NCBI GenBank assembly: GCA_023014485.1
Contig: JAJOZX010000087.1
Coordinates: forward strand, 1,621,501 to 1,685,500
Direction: 5' to 3'
Length of the DNA: 64,000 nucleotides
Source of the DNA: Bathynomus jamesi
Lineage: Eukaryota > Arthropoda > Malacostraca > Isopoda > Cirolanidae
Each line of letters starts with the position of its first letter. The first letter of the stretch is position 1. The notes under the pieces are model-generated. The model ran no database searches. It was not told where the DNA came from and saw only the letters and a program-made list of their open reading frames with translations. This document shows positions 48,362-58,309 of this stretch, piece by piece. The translations under genes and the position numbers were made by a program.

Positions 48362-49230
48362 TATAACTCAGTGCGTCGAAAGTGTAGCTTCACTGTTAAG
48401 CTCCCGTTACCGAATGGGAAGTTTTCACCCTCAATCGTTCTTATATATATTGAGATATTGGTTATTAAATTAGTTGCGACATTCACATAATGGGGTCTGT
48501 CATATGTAATACTCAAACTCCTTCCTCTATGGTTGGGGATGTGAGCAATGCGCAGCAGGCGTGCCTGGGTATCCCCAACAAACTGGTGCTCCACTATATT
48601 ACTGTAAATATAGCACATGTCTGGGGACTGAGAGCTTTCAGCCAATTTCTCCATCTTCAATTGATACATTAATCTGGACAAGTCATGCTGTGTCTCGTGA
48701 AATGTGTCTCTTTGGAAGGCTGCGCTATATCGGCCATTGGTTAGAATTTTGAACATTCTACGGTCTTTAATACGTCTGTTAGTCTTTGATTTTAGGATTA
48801 GTGTATGTGCAGGGTTTCCTTTGTTTACGATTTCGTATACTAAATCATTCGTAAGGTTTGAGTTTCTTAAACTTACGTTTAAGTCTCTCACAACATCCTC
48901 GACCGAACCATATTGACCCGGTCCTAGTCTTACTTCTGTACTGTAATACCGTGCAACCTTAGTCCGAGCGATACGTATAGTTTCATCCATAGCTACCCCA
49001 GCTTTTTCACACTCGTCAATGTCTCTAAGAATCGTAAAAACGGTTTCTTTATGTTCAATATTTAAAAAGATGGTGTCCAGCTGAATTTCGCATATCCCCA
49101 CCTCATACGAATCACGACCCAATTCAATGTGCCCGTGGAGTTCTGTTACAAAGTTGGCTAGTGTGTTGTTAGGGTGTACAGACAGGGACGAGGAGGACGG
49201 GAGTGTGACGTAGAAATGGTTAGGAGCCAT
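48361..49230 (-). CDS. mCP: Polinton minor capsid (penton-like) protein
   Basis: 289 residues, intact. The N-terminal FYVTLPSSSSLSVHPNNTLANFVTELHGHIEL and VGICEIQLDTIF region, and the C-terminal jelly-roll-like end (NISIYIRTIEGENFPFG...TVKLHFRR), match the Polinton minor capsid family predicted to form the pentameric vertices. The stop overlaps the next gene's ATG by one base. Confidence 0.8.
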   Translation of the reverse strand: MAPNHFYVTLPSSSSLSVHPNNTLANFVTELHGHIELGRDSYEVGICEIQLDTIFLNIEHKETVFTILRDIDECEKAGVAMDETIRIARTKVARYYSTEVRLGPGQYGSVEDVVRDLNVSLRNSNLTNDLVYEIVNKGNPAHTLILKSKTNRRIKDRRMFKILTNGRYSAAFQRDTFHETQHDLSRLMYQLKMEKLAESSQSPDMCYIYSNIVEHQFVGDTQARLLRIAHIPNHRGRSLSITYDRPHYVNVATNLITNISIYIRTIEGENFPFGNGSLTVKLHFRRTEL

Positions 49231-49238
49231 GTTGCATA

Positions 49239-49445
49239 CTATTTAAGCTTCATTATTGCATCAGCTTTTATATAGGTGTTGAAGCTTTCTGGGTACCCTA
49301 GCCATTTCACCAGGTACATTTTTCTCTTTCCTGAACCTTTGCTTCCTAAAATTTTCTCAATTTTAAACACATTTTTTCCTAAATTAAACGCAACTTTCTG
49401 CAATTCCTCGCCGTAAAAGCCTCCTGAGATTTCTTCCCAATTCAA
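49239..49445 (-). pseudogene. Integrase C-terminal chromodomain, out of frame
   Basis: A chromodomain of about 50 residues (VFKIEKILGSKG...RKMYLVKWLGYPESFNTY) follows the integrase but in another frame, with no ATG; the frame is closed a few codons upstream. Polinton integrases normally carry this domain at their C-terminus, so a one- or two-base indel around 49,445-49,455, or a programmed shift, separates them. Chromodomains may guide integration to marked chromatin. Confidence 0.8.
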
Positions 49446-50284
49446 ATCTTCATTATCTCACCTTTAGGTATCATAGCCCTAACTTTAAAAATCTCGCGTG
49501 TCCATCCTTGCTCAAAACCCTTTGCGAATTTATTCCCCGAACGCGACAGCCTTACATAATCATTGATTTTGAAGCGCGCCGAGTGTGGTGGTGGTGGTGA
49601 TCCATCTCTTCTCGGGAGCGTACCTCTTTCTAAAACTTCGTTAGGTGTTGTCCCAATCGTGCGATGGTGTGAGCGGTTGTAGGATGATGCCAATGATTCC
49701 AGAATGTCTAGAAATCTGTATGTGTTTTTATGTGTAAAATAACGGTGCATGCGTTCCTTTATGGTGCGCTGAACTCTTTCAGCTAAAGAAGCCTTATGTA
49801 TAGAATTGGTTGTGTAATAGCTGATATTAAACTCTGTCAACATGTTCTGAAAAGCACGGCCTATAAATTCCTTCCCCATATCCGTACAAAAATAGCCAGG
49901 AACCCTGTTTTCTTTTAACATTAGCGTTTTGGTGGCTTTAGCAACTGTTTCAGGTGATTTATTTTTCAGAGGAACTAGCCACAGATATCTAGAGAATACG
50001 TCTATTATGAATAGAATGTAGCGGTAACCATCGTTATACACAGAATATCTTTGCATGTCTGTTAAATCTGCTTGCCAAATAGAATCAATCGAGGAAGCCG
50101 TTGTCTTGGCTGTTTTAAACCTTTTTCTCACAGGCTTATGAAGCGTATAAGCGTCCTGCTCCCTCAAAAATCTTTCAACATCTTTTTTCCCTACTCCGTA
50201 AACACTTCTGTACAGTCTATCTACGCCGCCGTAGGAGGCTGGGTTAGAAATGTCATAATAGCGTTTAGTTAATACGTTAGCCAT
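49442..50284 (-). CDS. INT: Polinton retroviral-type integrase
   Basis: 280 residues of an rve-type DDE integrase. Asp73 in QADLTDMQ, Asp135 in CTDMGKEF and Glu169 in KASLAERVQRT form the catalytic triad. An N-terminal zinc-binding-like region is weak. It makes the 6-bp staggered cut matching GTGAAC. The chromodomain follows out of frame, so the protein as read stops early. The ATG overlaps the end of the upstream 250-aa gene by 16 bp. Confidence 0.9.
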   Translation of the reverse strand: MANVLTKRYYDISNPASYGGVDRLYRSVYGVGKKDVERFLREQDAYTLHKPVRKRFKTAKTTASSIDSIWQADLTDMQRYSVYNDGYRYILFIIDVFSRYLWLVPLKNKSPETVAKATKTLMLKENRVPGYFCTDMGKEFIGRAFQNMLTEFNISYYTTNSIHKASLAERVQRTIKERMHRYFTHKNTYRFLDILESLASSYNRSHHRTIGTTPNEVLERGTLPRRDGSPPPPHSARFKINDYVRLSRSGNKFAKGFEQGWTREIFKVRAMIPKGEIMKI

Positions 50285-51021
50285 TTGCGTATTTTAGAGG
50301 CACGTGGGTAGGGTTGACCGTTGTTTAACCTCTTCTTTCTCCTCTTCAAAGGTGTTACCGCCGGGGGTGACGGCGTCTTCAATTGTGTCACATGCGTTGC
50401 ATGTTCCAAGTCTTTTAACCTGTTCAGATTTCCTATCAACGTTTTAGGGACATTTATTTGTTGTAGTCTTGCTTTAATATGCTTCCATCCTGATGGTGAT
50501 GGCCTATCCCACTTTCTCACCAGATCATGGACAATGTCTACGATATTCGATCCCTGTACCTTTGATCCTTCCACAATGATCTCGCCTGTATCGGTCCATT
50601 GTATGGCTGGATCCTCATTCAATAGATTATAAAGACTTAAGCCTTTACTCCTCAATGTATGTGGGAGGGTGCTTTTTAATACATGCTCGATATGTTGTGT
50701 GGCTAATCCCTTAATTTTTGGTTGGTCAGCTGTATCGTCGGGCACAGATCCTATGTCGCCATGTCCATCGTCCCCCGTGCTGTGCCTAATAACCACAGGA
50801 ATCTCTGTAGGGTTCTTATAATTTTCGTACTCGTGAAGAAATTTCTGCAGAGCTTCTTGGTATAAGATTCTTTTCTCATCAGGTGTTTTTTCACTGTTTA
50901 ATAGGGCTAGCAATTCGCTTTCCATTCTTTTAAGTCTGCTTTTACGGGGATCTAGAACCGTGTCTGGATTCCTTTGCAGTGAAGCGTACACCTCGTGGGG
51001 AATCACTACCACTTTCTTCAT
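50269..51021 (-). CDS. Conserved Polinton protein of unknown function
   Basis: 250 residues, intact. A charged N-terminal part is followed by a conserved block in the middle (IQWTDTGEIIVEG, QGSNIVDIVHDLVR, PSGWKHIKARLQQINVP, about residues 140-200) that I recognise as recurring in animal Polintons, and a basic C-terminus (PLKRRKKRLNNG). No enzyme motif is visible. Its position between ATPase and integrase suggests a structural or DNA-associated role. A fragment of it survives in both palindrome arms. Confidence 0.7.
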   Translation of the reverse strand: MKKVVVIPHEVYASLQRNPDTVLDPRKSRLKRMESELLALLNSEKTPDEKRILYQEALQKFLHEYENYKNPTEIPVVIRHSTGDDGHGDIGSVPDDTADQPKIKGLATQHIEHVLKSTLPHTLRSKGLSLYNLLNEDPAIQWTDTGEIIVEGSKVQGSNIVDIVHDLVRKWDRPSPSGWKHIKARLQQINVPKTLIGNLNRLKDLEHATHVTQLKTPSPPAVTPLKRRKKRLNNGQPYPRASKIRKWLTY

Positions 51022-51343
51022 TATATTAATCTAGTCAGTAAAGGACCCAAAACTGAAAATAAGATGGGGAGAAATGACCCTCCTGTTTGTACAATAATTC
51101 GTTTTTTCTTCGCTACAGTTTGACTTTTACGAGCGAGTGCACGTATTATGTTCTTGTAACGGCGTAGGCGAGCCTTCTGAGGGGTTTCATTGATACATTG
51201 CAATTTATAACGTTAAGACAGATTTCACAGATGCATTTTAAAAAGTCGGCGTCGATATTTTTAATAAACATCTGCTGCATTGCCCGGGGCAGTCGATGAT
51301 AGATTTTTATTAATTCACGGTATTTCTTTAGTCTCTTTGTCAT
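51021..51343 (-). pseudogene. Small Polinton protein with hydrophobic C-terminus, frameshifted
   Basis: Two overlapping frames, 51,343-51,146 (FIKNIDADFLKCICEICLNV) and 51,203-51,021 (KARLRRYKNIIRALARKS then VQTGGSFLPILFSVLGPLL), look like halves of one ~100-aa protein common in Polintons: a helical basic body and a C-terminal Gly plus hydrophobic segment. A single indel around 51,180-51,195 separates them. Function unknown. Confidence 0.65.
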
Positions 51344-51967
51344 TCTGGAATATACACCGTTTCAGGCTCGTTTGGAAATATATTCGTTCGTAGAAGCACT
51401 CTAAACGTGTTTCGCGGATGAAGGTCGCAAAGCAAATATCCGTAACGCGTGCTTGTAGCTTCTTTATAAACTTCCAAAAACTCCTTACGCTGATTCGGGA
51501 ACATTTGATTGGCTAATACCCCAATTTGTGATACATCTCTACGTTGTGCGAATAAGACTAGATATTGTATTTAACGACACATCGCGCATGTATCTATTTT
51601 TGAAAAATAGATTCTGATTGATGAAGAACACGCTTATGTTAAGATGGTGGGAGAATACTGTAAATGTCTCGGCAAACGTTTTATCCATCTCCAACATGAG
51701 ATCGTCAATTACAATGACTGTATGTTCATTTCCCTTTAACGAATTAACGTCATATACGCCTTTGTGGAACAAAATATCATCTTGGTACTCGTTGAACACT
51801 GATTGATACGTCGAATAGCACCATATAACTTTATGCACAAATTTCGAGAACATCTCTCCCTTTTCTTTAATGATTTTAAGCATAAACACAGTTTTACCAC
51901 ATCCTGTAGGTCCAGATATAATACATGTGGATGGGCTCGTGAATCTGAATTTTTCTACAGAGTCCAT
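51344..51967 (-). pseudogene. ATP: Polinton FtsK/HerA-like genome-packaging ATPase, one frameshift
   Basis: ATG at 51,967 gives the family start (MDSVEKFRF). Walker A GPTGCGKT is at residues 19-26 and Walker B VIVIDDLM near 84-91. The frame breaks at about 51,545, after LNTISSL; the C-terminal part (FAQRRDVSQIG, then LLCDLHPR) reads in another frame to a stop at about 51,345. Total length would be normal for the A32-like packaging ATPases, which pump DNA into capsids. A TAG lies just upstream in frame, supporting this start. Confidence 0.85.
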
Positions 51968-52057
51968 TTCTAACACGTCACACTCCTAAGTGGATCATTT
52001 ACAAAATATTACAAATTTTGAGTGCTGTTCCTTATATTTTGTTTTCTTCTCCCACAG

Positions 52058-54105
52058 AACCGTGAATGACGATGAGGTACAGCACCCCATCATCGACATT
52101 ACGGATGACCCGACGACAGTGTAGTTGTGATCTCCTCCCCTGCCAACGAACCCTCACCAGCGATACCGGTAGCACGTCCAAAGCGGAGGTATGATGAAGA
52201 GAACCCCACGTCAGGTATAAAGCGACCGAAATACGCGCCTGTTGCACCAGTAATAGATCCCCAACCCTCAACCTCTTACGCAACAATCCCCCCAGCAGCA
52301 CCTCCCGCTAATATATCCCCTTATTCATCCGCCACAGTTGCCCCCCGTTCTGTTAAGTCTACAATAATAGATCCCCAACCCTCAACCTCCTACGCAACAG
52401 GCCCCCCAGCAGCACCTTCCGCTAATATATCCCCTAATTCATCCGCCACAGTTGCCCCCGTTCTGTTGAGGATGATATAACGTTTGAGTTGGTGCGCTCC
52501 GCAGCCCCCACCCCAGCCTTGACTAGAAATCGGTATAGAGTCAGGGTCGACCCTAGAGCCATGTATAGCAATGGAATTGAGCGCGGGCTACGCCGGGTTG
52601 TACAGCGTATTGTAGAGTTTGCTCTTCAGAACCGCGACGAGCGTGAAGTCAGGACGAGTCTGTCCTTCGGATTCGGGTCAGATGACGGTGATGTAGATGA
52701 TTATTGGGTAGTAGTGCCATTTAGACGTTTGGCGGCTGAAGATGTAGAATATATATTAGGACGTATAATGCAAGCTGCCCAAAGTAGTATAGCCTTCAAT
52801 ATGGACAACTTCACGGTAAATATTGATCGTGTATTCCGTGTTGCGGGTCATAGTGCCATACCGTATACTCTTAACCTCAATTCTCAAGCTATTTATAGAC
52901 GGCATATAAACGTCGATCGTGGTTGCGGCTTTATAGCAGTAGTCTTGGCTAACATGTTTACTGTACAAAATACACGGGCTCAAAAAATTTGGCTGCCTAC
53001 GGTCGTGGAACGTGCCCGTAAACTAGCTGTAGACTGTGAACTTGAATTTGACTGTAATATGGGGCCTGAAGAGCTGAGAATGGTAGAACAGGAAATGAAT
53101 GTCCGTATAGTTGTATTTGGGTTGGATGATCGTCGTAGGACTGTGTATGTTTTTAAAAGCTGTGTGAGAGATCGTACAAGACCCCTACTTATTTTAGGAT
53201 TGTCGGGGACAACGTATCTCCCCATCCGTAATATAAGGTGGCTTTACGCGAGTTATGACAAAAGTCGAAAATATGGGAGACATCATGATTTGTGTAAGGG
53301 GTGCCTCGAGTTTGCGGATGATATAGTGAGACATTGTAAAGAATGTCACATGGTATGTGAGCAGTGTAAAAGCACCAAATGTGAAAGCCGTGTAGTTGAA
53401 GCTGAGAAGAGAGACTGTGATGTGTGTAGACGCACATTCTTCAATAATAACTGCTTTGAGCTCCATAAATCAACTGGCACGTGCAGGAAAATGAGAATCT
53501 GTGAATGTGGTATGTTTCACACAATGGATAATTGGGGGAAATTTAAGCACAAGTGTGACGAAATTCACTGTCCTACATGCCAGGAGGAGTATAAGGCGGA
53601 TGGAGTAAAGCATGTATGTTATATGAAAGATGCTAAGCCTAAAAATAACCCTTGTATAACTGTATACTACGATATAGAAACATATACGAACGCTGAAACC
53701 AAAGAGGTAATTCCACATTTACTTGTGAGCCAGACTATCTGTGATGAGTGTATGGGGATCGAATGTGACGAGTGCCCCAAATGCGGTAAACGGACAAACG
53801 TTTTTAAAACGAATGTCCACGATAGTCCTGTGAAACTATTTGTGTCCTATATTGTCAAGTTAGCCGACAAGTTCAAAAAAATGACTGTGTATATTCTCGC
53901 CCATAACGGGGCAAAGTTTGACACGCAGTTCCTTTATAAGGAGTTGCTTGAACACGAATCCTCTGAGATATTTACAGGTGATCCATTGAAAAGAGGCAAC
54001 AAATTAATACAGATGCAAATAAGAGGCAATGTACAATTTAAAGACACTTTATTATTCACACCTTGTAAATTAGCAAAGCTACCCAAGGTGATGGGTAGCA
54101 GCTGA
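52058..54105 (+). pseudogene. POLB: Polinton DNA polymerase B, N-terminal and exonuclease part
   Basis: A candidate exon begins after TTCTTCTCCCACAG at 52,057, in phase with the leader exons, and reads an acidic peptide to a TAG at 52,122. The next frame (52,127-52,480) has a Pro/Ser-rich linker with two 114-bp tandem repeats. The main frame (52,489-54,105) has a segment with RGCGFIAV (cysteine-peptidase-like, weak), a Cys/His-rich zinc-binding region (about residues 265-385), Exo I YYDIETY (Asp395, Glu397) and Exo II AHNGAKFDTQF. Frames change at about 52,120 and 52,460, and again at 54,100. One of these is a C6-to-C5 loss in the second linker repeat. Confidence 0.8.
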
Positions 54106-54109
54106 AGTT

Positions 54110-54541
54110 TCCAAAGGATACTTCCCTTACACTTTCCTCACCAGCGAGACTTTAAACTACGTAGGCCCACCACCACCCAAACATTATTTTAACTATGACT
54201 GTATGAGTGTAGATGAACGTGAAGACTTTGATCGATACTACAACAGTTTTAATGAAAGTAACCCTTATAATATAGCTGATGAATGTGAGCGTTATTGCGT
54301 GAATGATGTGCGCGTGCTTAGAGTATGTTTCCAGGCCTTTAGAAGGATGTACATAGGCCGTTTCAAATGCGATCCGCTGCAAGTCGCAACCACCATCGCG
54401 TCATTATGTTTTACGGTGTTCAAGAATAACTTCATGCCTAAAGACACCTTAGCCATTATTCACCGAAACAACCCCGCAGTTACGGACACAAGGCTATTTA
54501 CTGGCTCATACACCTACAGCAACAGACAGGTGTATACATAA
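54110..54541 (+). pseudogene. POLB: DNA polymerase B, middle fragment
   Basis: Continues the polymerase in a new frame: HYFNYDCMSVDEREDF, then ADECERYCVNDVRVL (Exo III-type YxxxD) and CDPLQVATTIASLCF. The frame is lost again near 54,535, before the palm domain. No ATG of its own; part of the same gene. Confidence 0.75.
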
Positions 54542-54630
54542 AGCACGCCCGCAACACGGGTGAAGTACCCATTAAGATTAATGGACGTGTTTTTTGGGTT
54601 GATGGGTTAAGTGAAAACCGTGTCACTGGT

Positions 54631-56275
54631 GTGAAGACTGTGTACTCCTTTAACGGATGCTGGTGGCATGGATGCCCCCGTCCTGAGTGCGGAATCGCCG
54701 GAGATATCCACGGTAGATCTCCTGCCGACTGTCTTGCATGGACCCGCACCCGCGATCAACTTATAGGATCACAGTTCACTCACAAAGTCTTGTGGGAGCA
54801 TGAATATGATGCACGGATGGAGACAGACGAGGTGTACCGTGAGGAAATAAACACGATCAAGCGTTCAATGGTGCTGGATCCTCTCAAATGTGGTGATAGC
54901 TTGTTTGGAGGACGTACAAATCCATTCAGACTATACTTTCCACCTACGGAGGGCGTGAAGCTCCATTACTACGATTTCTGTTCTTTATACCCATACGTGA
55001 TGAAGAACAATCCGTACCCCGTGGGCGCTCCTGAGAAACTGGTGGGACCTAACCTGCCCTCCATCAATGAATTTTCAAGAAATTTGAATGATCGTTACTT
55101 TGGGCTCTCTTTCGTAGACGTACTCCCCCCACGCAATTTATGGATGCCAATCTTACCTGTCGTTATCGACCACAAGCTCATGTTCCCACTGTGCGTGAAG
55201 TGCGCGGAAGAGAATAACGGCGATTGTAACCATATACCCCACCAGCGTAAGATCAGAGGCGTATATACAAGTCCTGAGCTGGCCCTAGCCGTACGCCATG
55301 GATATAGAATACTGAAGATACATGAGGTGTGGAGGTTTCAGAAGCTACCCAACCTTTTCACACCATATATAAACGCATTTTTGAAGGATAAGGTTGAGGC
55401 ATCAGGGTATCCGCGAGGAGTTGATACCGAAGATGAAAAGTCTGCCTATATTCAACGTTACCCGACCGCGAAAGGTATACAACTTGATCGTGCCCAAATT
55501 GCAAAGAATCCTGGCAAGCGCTTTAGTGCAAAGTTGTGTCTAAACAGTCTATGGGGAAAATTTGCACAGAATACCGGCAAAGGGAACATTCATTTGGCAC
55601 AAAGTTATAGTGATGTCTGGGATTATGCCAATGCTCCCGATAAAGAGGTCATGGAGATCGTGAATGTAGGTAATACTTACATAATAAAGTACAACAACAC
55701 TGAATTGGCCACAGATACCTCAAGGGTTACAAACATACCTGTGGCCAGCTTCACAACAGCCTACGCCCGTATAAAACTTTGGGGTCTATTGCATTCTCTT
55801 GGGCGGAGAGTATTGTATGCCGATACAGATAGCGTGATATTCACAGAGAGGGAGGGTGAATACATGCCCGCTATTGGGGAGTTCCTCGGCGAGCTCACTG
55901 ATGAGATCAAGGATGAGTATGGGGACAACGCATACGCCGACTCTTTTGTCTCAACAGGACCTAAAACTTATGGGGTACGGGTGAGGGTGGGGGAGGATAT
56001 GAAATATATCGTGAAGGCAAAGGGTATTACGCTCAACCATGCGAATCGGCGGGTTGTTAACTTTGAATCGTTGAAGGATCTAGTGTGCTTGGACGATGAT
56101 GGGCGAACGACCTCCCCAACTAACTGTAGGCACCCACAATTTTCGGGCGCAGAAGCTGGGGGGCGTGAAGGAACTTAGGGGTACGAAGGTGTGCCGTAAC
56201 ACCTATAGGAAACGTTACCAGTTACCTGGTACCTATGATACCGTACCCTTTGGATACCATAACTTTTGATGCGCC
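54631..56275 (+). pseudogene. POLB: DNA polymerase B, palm and C-terminal part
   Basis: Palm motifs in order: A, YYDFCSLYPYV (Asp near residue 115 of this frame); B, KLCLNSLWGKF (near 300); C, YADTDSVIF (near 398). Protein-primed family B polymerases replicate linear genomes from terminal proteins. The frame breaks near 56,115; the conserved end (YDTVPFGYHNF) then reads to a TGA at about 56,270. AATAAA at 56,445 is a likely poly(A) signal. Motifs are intact; only small indels disable the gene. Confidence 0.85.
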
Positions 56276-56700
56276 TATTGTTAACTTACTTATGACACGT
56301 ATTTGTAAATGTCTTGTATATAATCTTTGATGTATCTATTGTTAACTTATTTATTACACGTATTTGTAAATATTATATAACTTGAATATCTCGTTTATTA
56401 AATCGTATTTGTAAATATATATAACTTGAATATCTCGTTTATTAAATAAATCATGTTTCAATTAGCGTTTCACTTTCTCCTTTGTGTGTGTGCACAGGTG
56501 AAAGTTCTAAGCTCCGCCCACTGTTGTGTGTGTGACAGGTGAAAGTTCTAAGCTCCGCCCACTGTAAGACCAGCAACGTGAGTCATGCTACTATCTGGGA
56601 TTCCCTGCGTGGTCAGTCGACTGCAGTAAGCCCTTGAGATCAGACGTGTATTCGCCAGCGTAGAAGAAAAAAAGGAGATCAGACGTGTATTCAGAAGAAA
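56276..56700 (+). promoter_or_regulatory. polB 3' end and duplicated promoter box of the accessory module
   Basis: 56,276-56,460 holds AT-rich tandem repeats (TATTGTTAACTTA, CTTGAATATCTCGTTTATTAAA, two copies each) and the polB poly(A) signal. 56,490-56,565 holds two copies of CAGGTGAAAGTTCTAAGCTCCGCCCACTG. CTACTATCTGGG lies at 56,589 and CAGACGTGTATTC twice before the ATG. The same boxes survive upstream of both accessory-gene relics in region 1, which argues for function. Confidence 0.6.
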
Positions 56701-57291
56701 ATGGCTACCTTTAATATTGCTTGTACAACGTTTATGAAATGGTATTCAGCAAAGTGTGAAGATGTGGTGGATACCGAAAAACTTCCTATTCCCCCCTCCT
56801 ATGCCTCTTTTAAAACCACATTGGATTGTGCGAAGTTGCAAGATGTACAAATACTCTACGGATGTTCTGGTGAGACCGTTGAAGGCTTTCGTTGCACAGA
56901 CGATGTGCTGAAGTATGCTGTAGAGCTAAACTTTATAAAGTCTCACATATACCGTGAAGTAAAAGAAACAACGCGTGCAGAAGAGAAGCAGCAGGTATGG
57001 ATAATGAGTCTTGTGGATGGGTGGTGTGACAAGCGGTATTATGTCATGTTACACCATGTCGATTACTCATACCCTACGACTGAAAATGTGAATCTCGTCA
57101 TCATGGACAATCTTAAGTATTTTTATCACTATATTAATGTATATCATGATGAGGTTCGTAGTGAGGTTGTGGCTAGTGCCCTGCGTGAGTTTTTAACAGA
57201 CTTTAGAGACGAGTATCGTTTGCTGGGCAGAAAGGAAAAATATGAGCATATGTTCCTCTCAAATAGTGCGCCGGAGTGTGAAGATGTTTAG
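56701..57291 (+). CDS. Polinton accessory protein A, unknown function
   Basis: 196 residues, intact, not recognised. Visible features: N-terminal MATFNIACTTFMKWYS, a mixed-charge body with many aromatic residues, the phrase VWIMSLVDGWCDKRYYVMLHHVDY near residues 98-121, and a charged C-terminus. No signal peptide, membrane segment or zinc motif. First of a plus-strand module downstream of polB and preceded by the GC-box promoter. Relic 5' copies lie at 7,005 and 14,663. By position it could be an early or host-interaction gene; that is only a guess. Confidence 0.7.
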   Translation: MATFNIACTTFMKWYSAKCEDVVDTEKLPIPPSYASFKTTLDCAKLQDVQILYGCSGETVEGFRCTDDVLKYAVELNFIKSHIYREVKETTRAEEKQQVWIMSLVDGWCDKRYYVMLHHVDYSYPTTENVNLVIMDNLKYFYHYINVYHDEVRSEVVASALREFLTDFRDEYRLLGRKEKYEHMFLSNSAPECEDV

Positions 57292-57305
57292 TAAAACATT
57301 ATAAA

Positions 57306-57560
57306 ATGTGCCTAGTTCGTGAAAATTATCCTGAGGGAAACTGTCTGGTGCGTAGTCTGGTAGTGATAAAACCGAAATTAATTCTTGTACGGAAAAACAC
57401 CTACCCAATATGTACAACAATTCGCCGCACGATTATGGTGCGACTCGCGGATCATACGAGTTCGAACAAGCCCATTCACGTATCATCGAGTCAGCCGCCC
57501 ATCGAACCGTTCCTGCCTACCTGCGTGCCTCACACGGCTCATAGTTATCTCAGAGCTTGA
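57306..57560 (+). CDS. Small uncertain frame in the accessory module
   Basis: 84 codons starting 15 bp after the previous stop, overlapped in another frame by a 44-codon ORF (57,410-57,544). Neither resembles a known family, and the region may be one short protein broken by an indel. Low confidence that either frame is translated. Confidence 0.25.
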   Translation: MCLVRENYPEGNCLVRSLVVIKPKLILVRKNTYPICTTIRRTIMVRLADHTSSNKPIHVSSSQPPIEPFLPTCVPHTAHSYLRA

Positions 57561-57589
57561 ACCGAGTGGACGTGCGCTCCTCGAATACG

Positions 57590-58309
57590 ATGGAACTTCC
57601 TTTGAGCAGCATTCTCAACGCCTCGTACGATGTGTCCGTGACGAAATCGTTGCGCGTGTTCAGGCGTAAATCCGGTACCGTTAGCTATGTACTGGAAACG
57701 GAATGTAGACAAACAAACAAACGGGTTTATTTAAGTGTCGAGGAGATGAATAGAATCTTCGTGATAGTTGAGAAGTGGAGTGAAGATCGTTATAAAATAC
57801 CTGCTAACGTAGGTACAAGAAGAGAGCAGATTAGTGACGCACCCTCATACGCCGTTGTATGTACGTTGTGTATAAATAACGATCGGCCATGCATTGATAT
57901 ACGGCTGATGTGGAAGAATGCTTCTGATAATAACGCTCTTGTTCCTACGCGAAACCGTTTCATCCTCGACAGAATGTTTGAAATCGTCGGATTCCGCAAG
58001 CTGAAACCTATATTAGACGCGCGTGTTACGGATATGCTTTATTTTGATACAGTACTTGAATACGCATACACCGCTCTGCTCGATGGGTTTACCGAGTGTA
58101 GGGCTGAACAAGGTGAGAATGGTCTAGAGCTGGACGTTTATTTAAAAAGTTTAGACTCTTTGAAATACCATGAACTTTGGTACAAAGCAATTGATCGGTA
58201 CAAGGCTGAGCTCACCTACACCGTTCACCCTGAAGAACTATTTCTTTATATAACGAGCAGTTGTCGTAACGATTTAGAAGATTATTTCAATTGCCGCTAT
58301 GTTGAGTGA
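57590..58309 (+). CDS. Polinton accessory protein B, unknown function
   Basis: 239 residues from the ATG at 57,590; the frame is open a little upstream, but only with a non-ATG start. Intact. Contains a CTLCINNDRPCIDIRLMW segment (about residues 103-120) and an alpha-rich C-terminal half. Not recognised. The last codons overlap the start of the next gene by 11 bases, a compact arrangement typical of viral genomes and unusual for host genes. Confidence 0.7.
   Translation: MELPLSSILNASYDVSVTKSLRVFRRKSGTVSYVLETECRQTNKRVYLSVEEMNRIFVIVEKWSEDRYKIPANVGTRREQISDAPSYAVVCTLCINNDRPCIDIRLMWKNASDNNALVPTRNRFILDRMFEIVGFRKLKPILDARVTDMLYFDTVLEYAYTALLDGFTECRAEQGENGLELDVYLKSLDSLKYHELWYKAIDRYKAELTYTVHPEELFLYITSSCRNDLEDYFNCRYVE

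Noticed and set aside
53189..53718. Minus-strand frames opposite polB
   Set aside because: Shadows of the zinc-region codons of polB.
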